Assembly: GCF_030068615.1 (NCBI RefSeq)
Contig: NZ_JASJOC010000018.1
Span: forward strand, 1 to 54,357
Direction of reading: 5' to 3'
DNA: 54,357 nucleotides
Source: Halostagnicola sp. A-GB9-2
GTDB lineage: Archaea > Halobacteriota > Halobacteria > Halobacteriales > Natrialbaceae
Under the pieces are notes generated by a model. It worked only from the letters and a program-made list of their open reading frames with translations, was not told where the DNA came from and ran no database searches. Positions 34,319-43,002 of the stretch are shown here, in pieces. Position 1 is the first letter of the stretch. Each line of letters opens with the position of its first letter. The position numbers and the translations under genes were made by a program.

Positions 34319-37147
34319 ATGATCAACGGGGACGTCGCGGCGTTTACCAATCTCGGCGAGACGGTTCGTGACGCGCTCTCCGAACGCGGTTTTTCGACGC
34401 CGACGGCACCGCAGCGACTCGCGATTCCACCGCTTTCAGACGGTGACGATACGCTCGTCATCGCTCCGACTGGGAGTGGCAAGACCGAGACTGCGATGCT
34501 CCCCGTCTTCGACGACCTCGTTTCGGGCGGTCCACCAGACGGATTCGGCGCGCTGTACGTCACTCCGCTTCGTGCGCTGAACCGAGATATGCGCGACCGC
34601 CTCGAGTGGTGGGGCGAGTACCTCGGCCTCGAGGTCGACGTTCGTCACGGCGATACGACCCAGTATCAGCGGGGAAAGCAGGCGGAAGACCCGCCGGACA
34701 TCCTCGTGACGACTCCCGAGACCCTTCAGGCGATGCTGACGGGTGAGCGGCTTCGCGATGCGCTTACGGACGTCTCTCACGTCGTGATCGACGAGGTTCA
34801 CGAACTCGCCGCCTCCAAACGAGGTGCACAGCTCGCGATAGGCATGGAACGGCTCAGGGATCTTTCGGGCGAATTTCAGCGGATCGGACTCTCCGCGACG
34901 GTCGGTGACCCGGAAGATGTCGGCCAGTTCCTGACCGGGGGACGTCCCTGTACGATACGGGAAATCGACGTCGGGAGCAACGTCGACGTCACCGTCCGAG
35001 AACCCGAGGTGACGGACGAAGACGAACGACTGTCCGGGAAACTGATGACCAGCGCCGAGACGGCGAGTCACGTTCGGCTCGTGAGAGACATCGTCGACGC
35101 CCACGAGTCCACGCTCATCTTCGTTAATACCCGCCAGACGGCCGAAGCGCTCGGCTCGAGATTCACCGAACTCGACCTTCCCATCGGCGTCCACCACGGC
35201 TCGCTTTCCAAGGAGGCCAGAATCGACGTCGAGGACCGCTTCAAGCGCGGCGAACTCGACGCGCTACTGTGTACCTCTTCGATGGAGCTCGGCATCGACG
35301 TGGGACGTGTCGATCACGTCGTCCAATACCAGAGCCCGCGACAGGTGGCTCGGCTCCTCCAGCGGGTGGGACGGGCGGGCCATCGGCGGGATGAAGTCTC
35401 GAGCGGAACCGTCGTCACGACCAGGCCCGACGATACGTTCGAAGCGCTCGCCATCGCACGGCGTGCTCGAGACGGCGAGGTCGAACCGGCGGCGATCCAC
35501 GAGGGAAGCCTCGACGTCGTTGCAAACCAGATTCCCGGCTTCGTCCAGAGCCGCGGCTCGACGTTCGTTGACGACGTGTATTCGACTGTCTCCGCGGCGT
35601 ACCCGTTCCGAGATCTCACTGAGGAGACGTTCCGAGAAGTTCTCTCGGAGCTCCACCGCAATCGAATCGTCTGGTTCGACGAGAGCGAGGATCGAGTCGA
35701 GACGACCGGCGGGACCTGGCAGTACGTCTACGCCAACCTCTCGATGATCCCCGACGAGGCAACGTATGAGGTCCACGATATCGCCTCTGGAAAGCAGATC
35801 GGGACGCTCGACGAGCGGTTCGTCGTTAACTTCGCCGCGCCGGGAGAGATCTTCGTCCAGCGCGGCGAGATGTGGCGGATCGCCGAAATCGACGACGACG
35901 AAGACGAAGTGAAGGTAAGTCCCATCGAGGATCCGGCGGGCGAGATACCGTCCTGGATCGGACAGGAGATCCCCGTTCCCTACGATGTTGCACAGGAGGT
36001 CGGCGAGCTTCGAGGCGTCACGGCACCGCAACTCGAGTCCGGTGCCGACGCCGGAGCCGTGGCTCGCGAACTCGAGGGTCGGTATCCTGCAGACCACTAT
36101 ACGCTCACGGAGGCGGTTTCTCAGCTCGAGGACCACATCGAGACTGGGACAACCATGCCGACGCAGGATCGGATCCTGCTCGAGCGACAGGGTCGAACGG
36201 TCGTCCTGAACGCGCCCTTCGGGCACACGACGAACGAGACGCTCGGACGGATGCTTTCATCGTTGCTCGGCCAGCAGAGCGGCTCGAGCGTGGGTCTCGA
36301 GACCGATCCCTATCGGATCGAACTCGAGCTTCCGGGATCGGTGGCGACGAGCGACGTGCTGGACGTTCTCGAGGAAACCGATCCGAGCCACGTCGAGTCG
36401 ATACTCGAGTTGGGACTCAAGCGTTCGGACGCGCTCGCGTTCCGACTCGCGCAGGTCTCGGCGAAGTTCGGCGCGCTCAAACGGTGGCAGGGATCGGGTC
36501 GGATGTCGAACGACCGCCTGCTGTCCGCGCTCGAGGAAACGCCGATGTACGACGAGGCGATTCGCGAGGTGTTTCACGAGGACCTCGACGTGGATCGGGC
36601 GAGCCGGGTACTCGAGGAAATACAGTCGGGATCGCTCGAGGTCGTGACGGCTCGCGGTCGAACGCCGATCGGGCTCGGCGGTCGCTCGTCGGGCAAGGAA
36701 CTACTAGCGCCCGAAAACGCCGACGCGAGCGTCATCAAGACGGTCCGAGAGCGCATTCAGAACGACCGCATCATCCTGTTGTGTACCCACTGTACGGACT
36801 GGAAGGTCAAAACCAAGGTCGGACGGGTTAGAGACCAACCCGAGTGTCCCGAGTGCGGATCGACTCGCATCGCGGCGCTGAACCCGTGGGCGGAAGAGGT
36901 CGTCGACGCGGTTAGAGCGCAAGAGAAAGACGAGGACCAAGAGTCGATGACTGAGCGGGCCTACCGGAGCGCAAGCCTCGTCCAGAGTCACGGTAACCAG
37001 GCCGTGATCGCAATGGCGGCTCGAGGCGTCGGCCCGCACAACGCGGCCCAGATCATTAACAAGCTTCGAGAGAACGAGGACGAGTTCTATCGGGACATCC
37101 TTTCGAAAGAACGACAGTATGCTCGTACACAGGCATTTTGGGACTGA
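34319..37147 (+). CDS. lhr: Lhr-type superfamily 2 helicase
   Basis: 942 residues. Helicase motifs: Q-motif-like FSTPTAPQRLAIPPL, Walker A APTGSGKT at about 49-56, TPLRALNRD (Ia), VTTPETLQ, DEVHEL at about 157 (motif II), GLSATVGD (III), LIFVNTRQTAE (IV), TSSMELGIDVGRV (V) and LLQRVGRAGHRR (VI). Then a winged-helix and Lhr-core domain and, near 820, a four-Cys ribbon (CTHC...CPECG). Lhr proteins unwind DNA or RNA-DNA duplexes in repair. The size and ribbon fit the archaeal Lhr2-like branch (the name is a family call). Monocistronic, starting at ATG 34319. Confidence 0.93.
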   Translation: MINGDVAAFTNLGETVRDALSERGFSTPTAPQRLAIPPLSDGDDTLVIAPTGSGKTETAMLPVFDDLVSGGPPDGFGALYVTPLRALNRDMRDRLEWWGEYLGLEVDVRHGDTTQYQRGKQAEDPPDILVTTPETLQAMLTGERLRDALTDVSHVVIDEVHELAASKRGAQLAIGMERLRDLSGEFQRIGLSATVGDPEDVGQFLTGGRPCTIREIDVGSNVDVTVREPEVTDEDERLSGKLMTSAETASHVRLVRDIVDAHESTLIFVNTRQTAEALGSRFTELDLPIGVHHGSLSKEARIDVEDRFKRGELDALLCTSSMELGIDVGRVDHVVQYQSPRQVARLLQRVGRAGHRRDEVSSGTVVTTRPDDTFEALAIARRARDGEVEPAAIHEGSLDVVANQIPGFVQSRGSTFVDDVYSTVSAAYPFRDLTEETFREVLSELHRNRIVWFDESEDRVETTGGTWQYVYANLSMIPDEATYEVHDIASGKQIGTLDERFVVNFAAPGEIFVQRGEMWRIAEIDDDEDEVKVSPIEDPAGEIPSWIGQEIPVPYDVAQEVGELRGVTAPQLESGADAGAVARELEGRYPADHYTLTEAVSQLEDHIETGTTMPTQDRILLERQGRTVVLNAPFGHTTNETLGRMLSSLLGQQSGSSVGLETDPYRIELELPGSVATSDVLDVLEETDPSHVESILELGLKRSDALAFRLAQVSAKFGALKRWQGSGRMSNDRLLSALEETPMYDEAIREVFHEDLDVDRASRVLEEIQSGSLEVVTARGRTPIGLGGRSSGKELLAPENADASVIKTVRERIQNDRIILLCTHCTDWKVKTKVGRVRDQPECPECGSTRIAALNPWAEEVVDAVRAQEKDEDQESMTERAYRSASLVQSHGNQAVIAMAARGVGPHNAAQIINKLRENEDEFYRDILSKERQYARTQAFWD

Positions 37148-37332
37148 TCCTCGGACACAGCTCCCTCGAAATTGCGGATCCGAGAACGTAATTTCCGTCG
37201 GGCGAGTACAGGGCAAGCACGTACCGAGTGGAAGGGCGATCTGCCCAATTCGTGGCATAGAACACCGTGCGAGAGACAGGGCTCGAGTTCAGATTCGGGC
37301 GAGAGGAAGAACGAACGAACCGAGAGATCGAC

Positions 37333-37584
37333 TCACCACCATTCGGAGACGCCGTCAACGGGTGCCCCACCGTCACTAACTTCACGGGTGTTCGCGCTAT
37401 TGCAATCGAAGCTCGACCAGATGCCGCCTGCCCCGTAGATGTGGCCATTCGGATCCGGAAGCTCGTCGACGCCAGCTTCCGGTGACTCGTCGAGCGATGG
37501 GCACCCGACTATACTCGAGCAACCGGCCAGAACGGCACTTCCGACGACGACGGCCGCTAAAAACGATCGTCGATCAGCGGACAT
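37333..37584 (-). CDS. Small Tat-exported lipoprotein
   Basis: 83 residues. The N-terminus has a twin-arginine motif and lipobox, MSADRRSFLAAVVVGSAVLAGC, so Cys at about 22 becomes the lipid anchor (the first 20 residues are the signal). The mature part is only about 60 residues, with three further Cys and many Gly/Asp (IYGAGGIWSSFDC), which suggests one or two disulfides outside the cell. No family recognised. It stands alone between the helicase and the SpoIIM-like gene. Confidence 0.75.
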   Translation of the reverse strand: MSADRRSFLAAVVVGSAVLAGCSSIVGCPSLDESPEAGVDELPDPNGHIYGAGGIWSSFDCNSANTREVSDGGAPVDGVSEWW

Positions 37585-37702
37585 CGGTTCCTAAACAGTC
37601 AGTTATACAATAATTAGACTCCGGTCGCACCAACGGAATCGGACGACCCCACGTTGATGGACAAAAATATATGATCGTCCTTACAACACTGTAGTCACGG
37701 CG

Positions 37703-39241
37703 ATGAAACTTTCAACAGCAGTATCGGCGGTCGGCAGATCACTACGCAAGCCGGGGGATCTGCTGCCGTTTTACATCCTCGGCGGCGCGATTCCGGCAAT
37801 CGCTCGCGTGTTCCCCTTCCTCGGAATCCTGGCTGTCTGGATTCTTCTCTGGGCGACAGGAACGATCGCGGCTATTCGAACCGAAATCGAGAACATCGAG
37901 GGAACCGCACCGAATCCGGAACAGAATCCAGAGGCGTTCGCGGAGTGGATGAACGAGGTGTGGATAGCGATCGAGTCGGGATTCACCCCACTCGTCGGAG
38001 TAGTGTCGGGTTTGACACTCCTTGTGACGGTTCTTCTCATGATCGTGTTCTCGATTGGTCTCTACGCAGTCGCGTCCGCAGGCCAACTTGCGACGTGTTA
38101 TGCCCGACTCCGTACGGAACGGGGCATGGTCGCAGGAATCGCGGGCACTCGTCGGTTCTGGCTCTCGATGCTGGGACTGTACGTTCTCGAAGTCGTCCTG
38201 TGGATACTGGTGACTCTCTTTCTCGCGGGGGGAGCCGGTCTCGTTGCGATGATGTCGATCGTTGTTCTGGATTCCGCACTCCTAGCGATTCCCGTCGCGC
38301 TCATCGGTGCGCTCGTGTGGTTCGGCGCTATTATTGCGATTCGAGCCGTGTTCACGTTCGCTCCGGTCGCCGTCGTCGTCGACGATACCACCGCCTTCGG
38401 GTCGCTCTCGAACGCCGCCGGGTTCATTCGATCGGCACCCGTCGAGGCGATCTTCTACTTTATCATCGCACTCATCGCATCGATCGGCTTCGTCTCGGTG
38501 ATTTCGGTTCTATCGGTCGTCGGTTCCGGAAGCGTCGTCACGCTCGTTACGCTCTTGCTCGTCACTCCGGCACTCGACTTATTGAAGACGGCGCTATACG
38601 GCGGTTATCGCGGTCAAATCGCATCTCCTGCTCCAATCGAATCGTCATTCCGATCGCAGTTCACGGGTGGGATTCGTCGCGGTCTCGCCAGCCTGAGTGG
38701 GTTCGTTCGCGCGACACCCGGAACGCACGCGTTTATTCTGATACTCGGCGTCGGAACCTTCGTCGCTGGCTGGATGGCCGCCGCCCCGTTCGAAGGAATA
38801 CTCGATGCGGCAATCTCCGAACGAATCGAAGGGATCATGCCGCCAACGGCGGCCCTCGAGTTCTTCGGGAACAACTGGATGGTCGCGCTGACGACCGCCT
38901 TCTCCGGGCTCGCGTTCGCAATTCCGGCCATCTTCGGAATCGCGTTCAACGGCGTCTTCCTCGGCGCAACGGCCCGCCTCGAGGTCGAACCCCTCGAGTT
39001 GCTCGCGTTCGTGATCCCACACGGAATCTTCGAGATTCCGGCGATCATCTTCGCCGGAGCGCTGGGCGTTCATCTCGGTGTGGTGTTCTGGAAAGCGTCG
39101 ACCGGCTCGATAACTCGAGAGGCCTTCGCCGACGAACTCGAGCGAGCGTTCTGGGTTCTCATCGGTATCGGGGTTCTTCTCGCGATCGCCGGCTTCGTCG
39201 AAGGATTCATCAGCCCGTTCTACTATCGGCCGTTCTTCTAG
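37703..39241 (+). CDS. SpoIIM-like multi-pass membrane protein with long N-terminal membrane region
   Basis: 512 residues. The C-terminal ~190 (about 320-512) match the SpoIIM/DUF95 integral membrane family: AFSGLAFAIPAIFGIAFNGV, then FLGATARLEVEPLELLAFVIPHGIFEIPAIIF is the conserved P-H-G/E core seen in that family. The first ~300 residues add six or more helices with small loops (FLGILAVWILLWATGTIAAI; LTLLVTVLLMIVFSIGLYAV; VFTFAPVAVVVDD), resembling membrane proteins of the glycerophosphodiesterase-like membrane type. Function unknown in archaea; SpoIIM relatives lie in the cytoplasmic membrane. ATG 37703. Confidence 0.82.
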   Translation: MKLSTAVSAVGRSLRKPGDLLPFYILGGAIPAIARVFPFLGILAVWILLWATGTIAAIRTEIENIEGTAPNPEQNPEAFAEWMNEVWIAIESGFTPLVGVVSGLTLLVTVLLMIVFSIGLYAVASAGQLATCYARLRTERGMVAGIAGTRRFWLSMLGLYVLEVVLWILVTLFLAGGAGLVAMMSIVVLDSALLAIPVALIGALVWFGAIIAIRAVFTFAPVAVVVDDTTAFGSLSNAAGFIRSAPVEAIFYFIIALIASIGFVSVISVLSVVGSGSVVTLVTLLLVTPALDLLKTALYGGYRGQIASPAPIESSFRSQFTGGIRRGLASLSGFVRATPGTHAFILILGVGTFVAGWMAAAPFEGILDAAISERIEGIMPPTAALEFFGNNWMVALTTAFSGLAFAIPAIFGIAFNGVFLGATARLEVEPLELLAFVIPHGIFEIPAIIFAGALGVHLGVVFWKASTGSITREAFADELERAFWVLIGIGVLLAIAGFVEGFISPFYYRPFF

Positions 39242-39361
39242 CGGTACTCACAATCGGTTTTCGACTCGCCGTTCGAGGCCGGGTCCTCGGGGGTGCTCAA
39301 TCACTCGAGTGCACAAAAGATCTGCAGACCACTCACGATCCTGTCGGTCGGAATTGATTCA

Positions 39362-39431
39362 CACATTGCACACTGTTTATACAGTTTACACATTGTACAC
39401 CGTCTATATAGTCCGTATATTGTACACACTG
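39362..39431. repeat. 27-bp imperfect tandem repeat, about 2.5 copies
   Basis: Copy 1 is 39362-39388, copy 2 is 39389-39415, partial copy 3 is 39416-39431. The consensus opens CACATTGTACAC and continues with TATA and AGT blocks. Each copy contains a short inverted sequence (ACTGT, TTAT, ACAGT in copy 1). The tract is AT-rich and open in all three forward frames. It could be an array of binding sites or a local duplication. Confidence 0.65.
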
Positions 39432-39509
39432 CTCCCTGGGCTACCGCCGAAAACAGGAACGGCTCGAAGACGACAGTCACCCCCAGTTTAAAAGGTACAA
39501 GGTCGTGAG

Positions 39510-39623
39510 ATGACGCTCTCACTGCCCGAAGTGATCAACCTGCTCGCTCTCGAGCGCGTTCCAACGGTCGTCGACGGAAAATTTTGGTGGTCAGTTGACG
39601 TGTCTCCCGGCGATCTCCCTTAG
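39510..39623 (+). CDS. Possible 37-residue protein
   Basis: Too short to be certain. ATG 39510 gives MTLSLPEVINLLALERVPTV and ends with a Trp-Trp-containing acidic tail. A TATA-like GTTTAAAAGG lies about 22 bases upstream, and the codons (CTC, GAC, GTC, GGC) match haloarchaeal use. Its stop overlaps by four bases the stop of the opposing small gene at 39620-39751. No family is recognised. Confidence 0.3.
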   Translation: MTLSLPEVINLLALERVPTVVDGKFWWSVDVSPGDLP

Positions 39624-39751
39624 GCGACGGTCCCGCCGTTAGCGGCGGCAGCGGTGCCAGCCTGGGAGAGGAGGAGACAGATCGTAAACAATACGCCTAG
39701 TAATAACGGATTATCGGTTACGAACTTGGGGATCGATTTTGTCTCGGTCAT
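39620..39751 (-). CDS. Haloarchaeal 43-residue single-helix membrane peptide
   Basis: Reading leftward from ATG 39751 gives a 43-residue protein starting MTETKSIPKFVTDNPLLLG, with one hydrophobic helix (LLLGVLFTICLLLSQAG) and a short Ala/Gly tail AAAANGGTVA. The pattern of a charged start, N-P, a helix with LLLSQAG and an Ala/Gly end is that of a very small, often multi-copy haloarchaeal protein family (I believe DUF7503). A strong TATA-like CTATAATATT lies about 24 bases upstream of ATG 39751; an in-frame ATG at 39760 is too close to it. Function unknown. Confidence 0.75.
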   Translation of the reverse strand: MTETKSIPKFVTDNPLLLGVLFTICLLLSQAGTAAAANGGTVA

Positions 39752-40134
39752 CACCACCATGGTAACAAAATATTATAGACTTTTTGGAAAGGTCATTTAA
39801 TATTGAATCGCTAGTAAACATATACTTTGTCTCGTAAAAAGGAGTGACGAAAAAGCGGCGAAACACTCCGAGGGTGCCACATCGTCCGGATCACCATCGT
39901 CCCTACAGGAGCGCGGTAAACCTATACTACCCTCGTGTAGTCGCGTAATTATCGTTCTCAAACGACGTTGAGAGATGAGGGCCGTACGATCACGGTACCG
40001 GGCCGTAGTTGGTCTTCAGAGTTGGTTTTAGGACGATATTACTTCACCCATCCGAATTTTTCCGAGTAAGAATGGTTTATACAAGGTGCACAAGCAAGCC
40101 CAACAGCTACCCTGAAAAAGCGAATAGGAACGGT

Positions 40135-40281
40135 ATGGTCAGACTGTCGACGGTCGTTATCATTCTCGCTATCGTCCTCGCAATCGGCCTCATCCCGATT
40201 CCCGTTATCCCCGGCGTCGGCCTGTTCATTGGTATCTCGGGAATCATACTCGGCATCATCCTCCGAGTGCTCGGGCACTGA
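40135..40281 (+). CDS. 48-residue membrane peptide
   Basis: Starting at ATG 40135, MVRLSTVVIILAIVLAIGL is a hydrophobic helix; then IPIPVIPGVGLFIGISGIIL gives a Pro/Gly-rich turn and a second helix ending LRVLGH. The codon use is haloarchaeal. Small two-helix proteins like this are frequent and functionally unknown in haloarchaea. In-frame starts upstream (40009, 40072) add basic, Cys-containing residues that look non-coding. Confidence 0.6.
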   Translation: MVRLSTVVIILAIVLAIGLIPIPVIPGVGLFIGISGIILGIILRVLGH

Positions 40282-40781
40282 CGGACGAAATCGACCGTCC
40301 GATCCGAAACTACCCCGTACGCAAACTACGACCGTACGCGAGTTGCTGAACGGGCGCGAGTCGGAGACCGAGCGAAAGTGAAATTGCAACGAGAAGCACA
40401 GAGATGGTTTCACCGACTCTAAACAGGGACGATCCGCTCGAGGCGGGTTCCTTCGTCGTAGAGCGTTCGCCCCGTTTTCTTGCTCATCGGACTACGTACG
40501 GCCACCGAACGCCTCTCCACAAGCTATTTGTGCATCAGTGTCATTTATCAGCCAGAGACCGATGGAAACCTCTTCTCTCCACTGAGCCGAATGCCGTCGG
40601 TGAATCGCCTTGGAGGCAAGCCCCAGGGCATTCTCCTAGTCCGCTTGCAACCTTGTGTATTGAGTCCAAGTACGACGGACACAAGCGGCTCGTTTTTCGG
40701 CAACTAGTGCTGGTATGGGCCAGTTGAGTCAGGGCACAGTATCGATTCCAATAGTCAGACGATCACGAAACAACCATTCAA
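40282..40781. other. Intergenic region upstream of hflX
   Basis: About 500 bases. Frames on the plus strand between 40404 and 40727 are open but lack the acidic bias and any domain I know. The part 40535-40720 could be the decayed 3' end of a transposon gene, but I cannot support that from motifs. The hflX promoter should be near the right end. Confidence 0.4.
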
Positions 40782-42110
40782 ATGTCACGAACATCCAGCC
40801 ACAGTCGACGCACAGTCATCGCAAAACGCTCCGCGACCGGCCCGATCGAAACCGACGAAATTCGGGCGCTCGTTTCCGGGGCCGGGCACGAAATCGTCGC
40901 AGAACTAACGCAGGTCGGCCCAGCGGACCCCGGAACGTATTTCGGACGGGGGAAAGTCGAGGAACTCGCCGAATCAGTCCTCGATCACGGCGCACAGCGC
41001 GTAGTCGTCGACGGCGAGCTCTCGCCGAGTCAACACCACACCCTCGAGTCGATGCTGCCGGACGAAACGGCTGTGACCGACCGATACCGGCTCGTTCTCG
41101 AGATATTCGAGAACGGTGCCGGCACACGACGAGCACAGTTACAGGTTGAACTGGCACAGCTCCGATACGATCTACCGCGGTTGATCGAATCCGCGGACGA
41201 GGGCGCGCTAAACAAGGTGACCGAAAAGGGATCACCCGTCTACGACGTTCGCGGTCGTATCGACCACCTCGAGCAGAAACTCGCGGAGCTTCCGGATCCG
41301 GCCGACCAATTTCGCGAACGTCGCCGCGACGAGGGGTTCGACCTGGTGACGATCGCCGGATATACGAACGCCGGGAAATCAACGCTACTCCACCGACTCG
41401 CCGACGATCTCTCTATCGATCAGTCCGACTCGGAGGCGAATGAGTCAGCGTCACACTCGAACAAAGACGCCACGGCGGCCATCGAGGATAGACTCTTCAA
41501 GACCCTCGAGACGACAACCAGACGCGCGACTATCGCCGACCGGCCGGTTCTCGTGACGGATACGGTCGGATTCGTTGACGACCTTCCCCACGACCTCGTC
41601 GAATCGTTCAGTTCGACACTGTCGGAGGCGACGGCGGCCGACGCGGTCGTACTCGTCGTCGACGCGAGCGATCCACCGGACCAGTTCCGCGAGCGACTCG
41701 ATGTTTCCCTCGAGGTGCTCGCCGCACAAGGAGTCGACCGCGATCACATTATTCTCGTCCTGAACAAGATCGATTTGCTCTCAAGCGAAGCCCAAACACG
41801 GCGAGAAACGATCGCTGCAGAGCGCGTTCCAGCGGGAGTCGCGGGACCGATTTCGGTCAGCATCCGTAACGGAACAACCCTTGAACCGTTGCGGACGGCA
41901 CTTCGAGCGCAGTTGCCGTCGGAACGGGCGAGCATCGAAATGCCGAACTGCGATGAGGCGATGTCCATCCTCTCGAACGCCTACGATCGAACATCGGTAG
42001 AGCGCGCCGACTTCGATGGAGATCAGCTACTCCTCGAGTGTCAGGGTCGCCCGTCCGTTCTTCGTCAGTTACGAAATCGGGCGTCGTCGCTCGAGGATTC
42101 GGAGCAGTAG
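40782..42110 (+). CDS. hflX: GTPase HflX
   Basis: 442 residues. The N-terminal HflX domain (about 1-160) contains QVGPADPGTYFGRGKVEELA and the family signature FENGAGTRRAQLQVELAQLR. The G domain has G1 GYTNAGKST at about 193, G3 DTVGFVDDLP at about 260 and G4 NKID at about 327. HflX binds the large ribosomal subunit and rescues stalled or stress-damaged ribosomes in bacteria; archaeal homologues are common. A polar insert with Ser/Asp (DQSDSEANESASHSNKD, about 211-228) between G1 and the switch region is haloarchaeal. Single gene, convergent with the next. Confidence 0.95.
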   Translation: MSRTSSHSRRTVIAKRSATGPIETDEIRALVSGAGHEIVAELTQVGPADPGTYFGRGKVEELAESVLDHGAQRVVVDGELSPSQHHTLESMLPDETAVTDRYRLVLEIFENGAGTRRAQLQVELAQLRYDLPRLIESADEGALNKVTEKGSPVYDVRGRIDHLEQKLAELPDPADQFRERRRDEGFDLVTIAGYTNAGKSTLLHRLADDLSIDQSDSEANESASHSNKDATAAIEDRLFKTLETTTRRATIADRPVLVTDTVGFVDDLPHDLVESFSSTLSEATAADAVVLVVDASDPPDQFRERLDVSLEVLAAQGVDRDHIILVLNKIDLLSSEAQTRRETIAAERVPAGVAGPISVSIRNGTTLEPLRTALRAQLPSERASIEMPNCDEAMSILSNAYDRTSVERADFDGDQLLLECQGRPSVLRQLRNRASSLEDSEQ

Positions 42111-42147
42111 TTCTCAGATCGCGTCTCAAATTTTCCCAGTTGCCCGG

Positions 42148-42747
42148 TTACCGGAACGCAGCGACGGTATCGACGATAAGTCGGTGAACGCCGAGTGCGA
42201 GTTCGCGGAGAACCGGAGCGCCGTCGTAGAGCCACAACAGCGCGGCGAACAGCCCCATCCCGAACTGAGCGAGGATGTACAGCGACGGATCTCCAGAGAA
42301 CAGTTCATGATAGTACGTTCCCAAGAGCGAGAAGAAATGCTCCGAAAAGGAGACGCTGTGGTCGTGGCCCCGACTCGAACCGAACGGCCAGAGCACGATG
42401 CCGAACTCGAGGTAGCCGTCTCTGACGACCCCGTCGATGATGTCTGCTGGAAGGTGCACGAGGTAGCCGAATCCGAACGCGATTCCGGCGTGTGTCCGGC
42501 CGTAGGATCTTGCGAGGAGTCCCACGGCGAGAGAGAGCGGGATCGCAAAGAAAATTGAGTGGCCCAGCGCGTACCCCGACTCGAAGATCTCATACTGCCA
42601 GGCGAGTGGTTTGTCGATCAGATCAGGTAACACCGACGCGAAGACGACGGCGAATGCCTCGAGACCACCCGGCGGGGCTCGATAGTAGGCGTGACAGAAC
42701 AGGGAGTAGACGACGTATCCCATGATCGCGTGCTCCCACGGCCACAT
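42148..42747 (-). CDS. YdjM/DUF457-type membrane-bound metal-dependent hydrolase
   Basis: 199 residues with four or five helices and the His/Asp set of the family: WEHAIMGYVVY (first His, near the start), VLPDLIDKPLAW (Asp), LGHSIFFAIPL (GHS), HLPADIIDG and HDHSVSFSEH. These would bind a metal at the membrane face. The family includes E. coli YdjM (LexA-regulated, of unknown substrate). Convergent with hflX (37 bases between stops). Confidence 0.85.
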   Translation of the reverse strand: MWPWEHAIMGYVVYSLFCHAYYRAPPGGLEAFAVVFASVLPDLIDKPLAWQYEIFESGYALGHSIFFAIPLSLAVGLLARSYGRTHAGIAFGFGYLVHLPADIIDGVVRDGYLEFGIVLWPFGSSRGHDHSVSFSEHFFSLLGTYYHELFSGDPSLYILAQFGMGLFAALLWLYDGAPVLRELALGVHRLIVDTVAAFR

Positions 42748-43002
42748 ATTACGTTCTCACCGTCACAGTTGCCGGGATACGTGTTACGGACCGCTTCCGT
42801 CCCAACGTAACGATTCCCGACGCTAAAGAGAGACCCATTACTCGAGACGTGGGGCCAACCGGCTAAAAGATTTCCGAGAGCGAGATTGTGTGTAGCTCAC
42901 GAAATTGTCGATCTCCTGGCCCGAATACGTCCGCGGATAGTACCAGGTAATCAATGATTGCGTGCCGAAACGGCCAAACGGCTCGACCTCGTCGGATCGT
43001 CT

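Larger units (their letters stand above)
39242..40134. other. Repeat- and small-gene-bearing intergenic region
   Basis: Apart from the tandem repeat (39362-39431) and the two tiny genes listed, nothing else is supported here. The stretch 39765-40070 is AT-rich with no coding signal; it holds the promoter of the 43-residue gene reading leftward and, near the right end, that of the small membrane protein at 40135. Confidence 0.5.

Noticed and set aside
37945-39357. 470-codon plus-strand frame overlapping the SpoIIM-like gene
   Set aside because: Arg/Ser-rich translation with no hydrophobic helices; it is the alternative frame of a true membrane protein gene.
39362-39431. Tandem repeat considered as a CRISPR array
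   Set aside because: The copies abut directly without spacers and are imperfect, and no cas gene is in the window.
40404-40727. 107-codon frame before hflX, perhaps a decayed transposon gene
   Set aside because: No catalytic residue, inverted end or target duplication could be found; left as intergenic.
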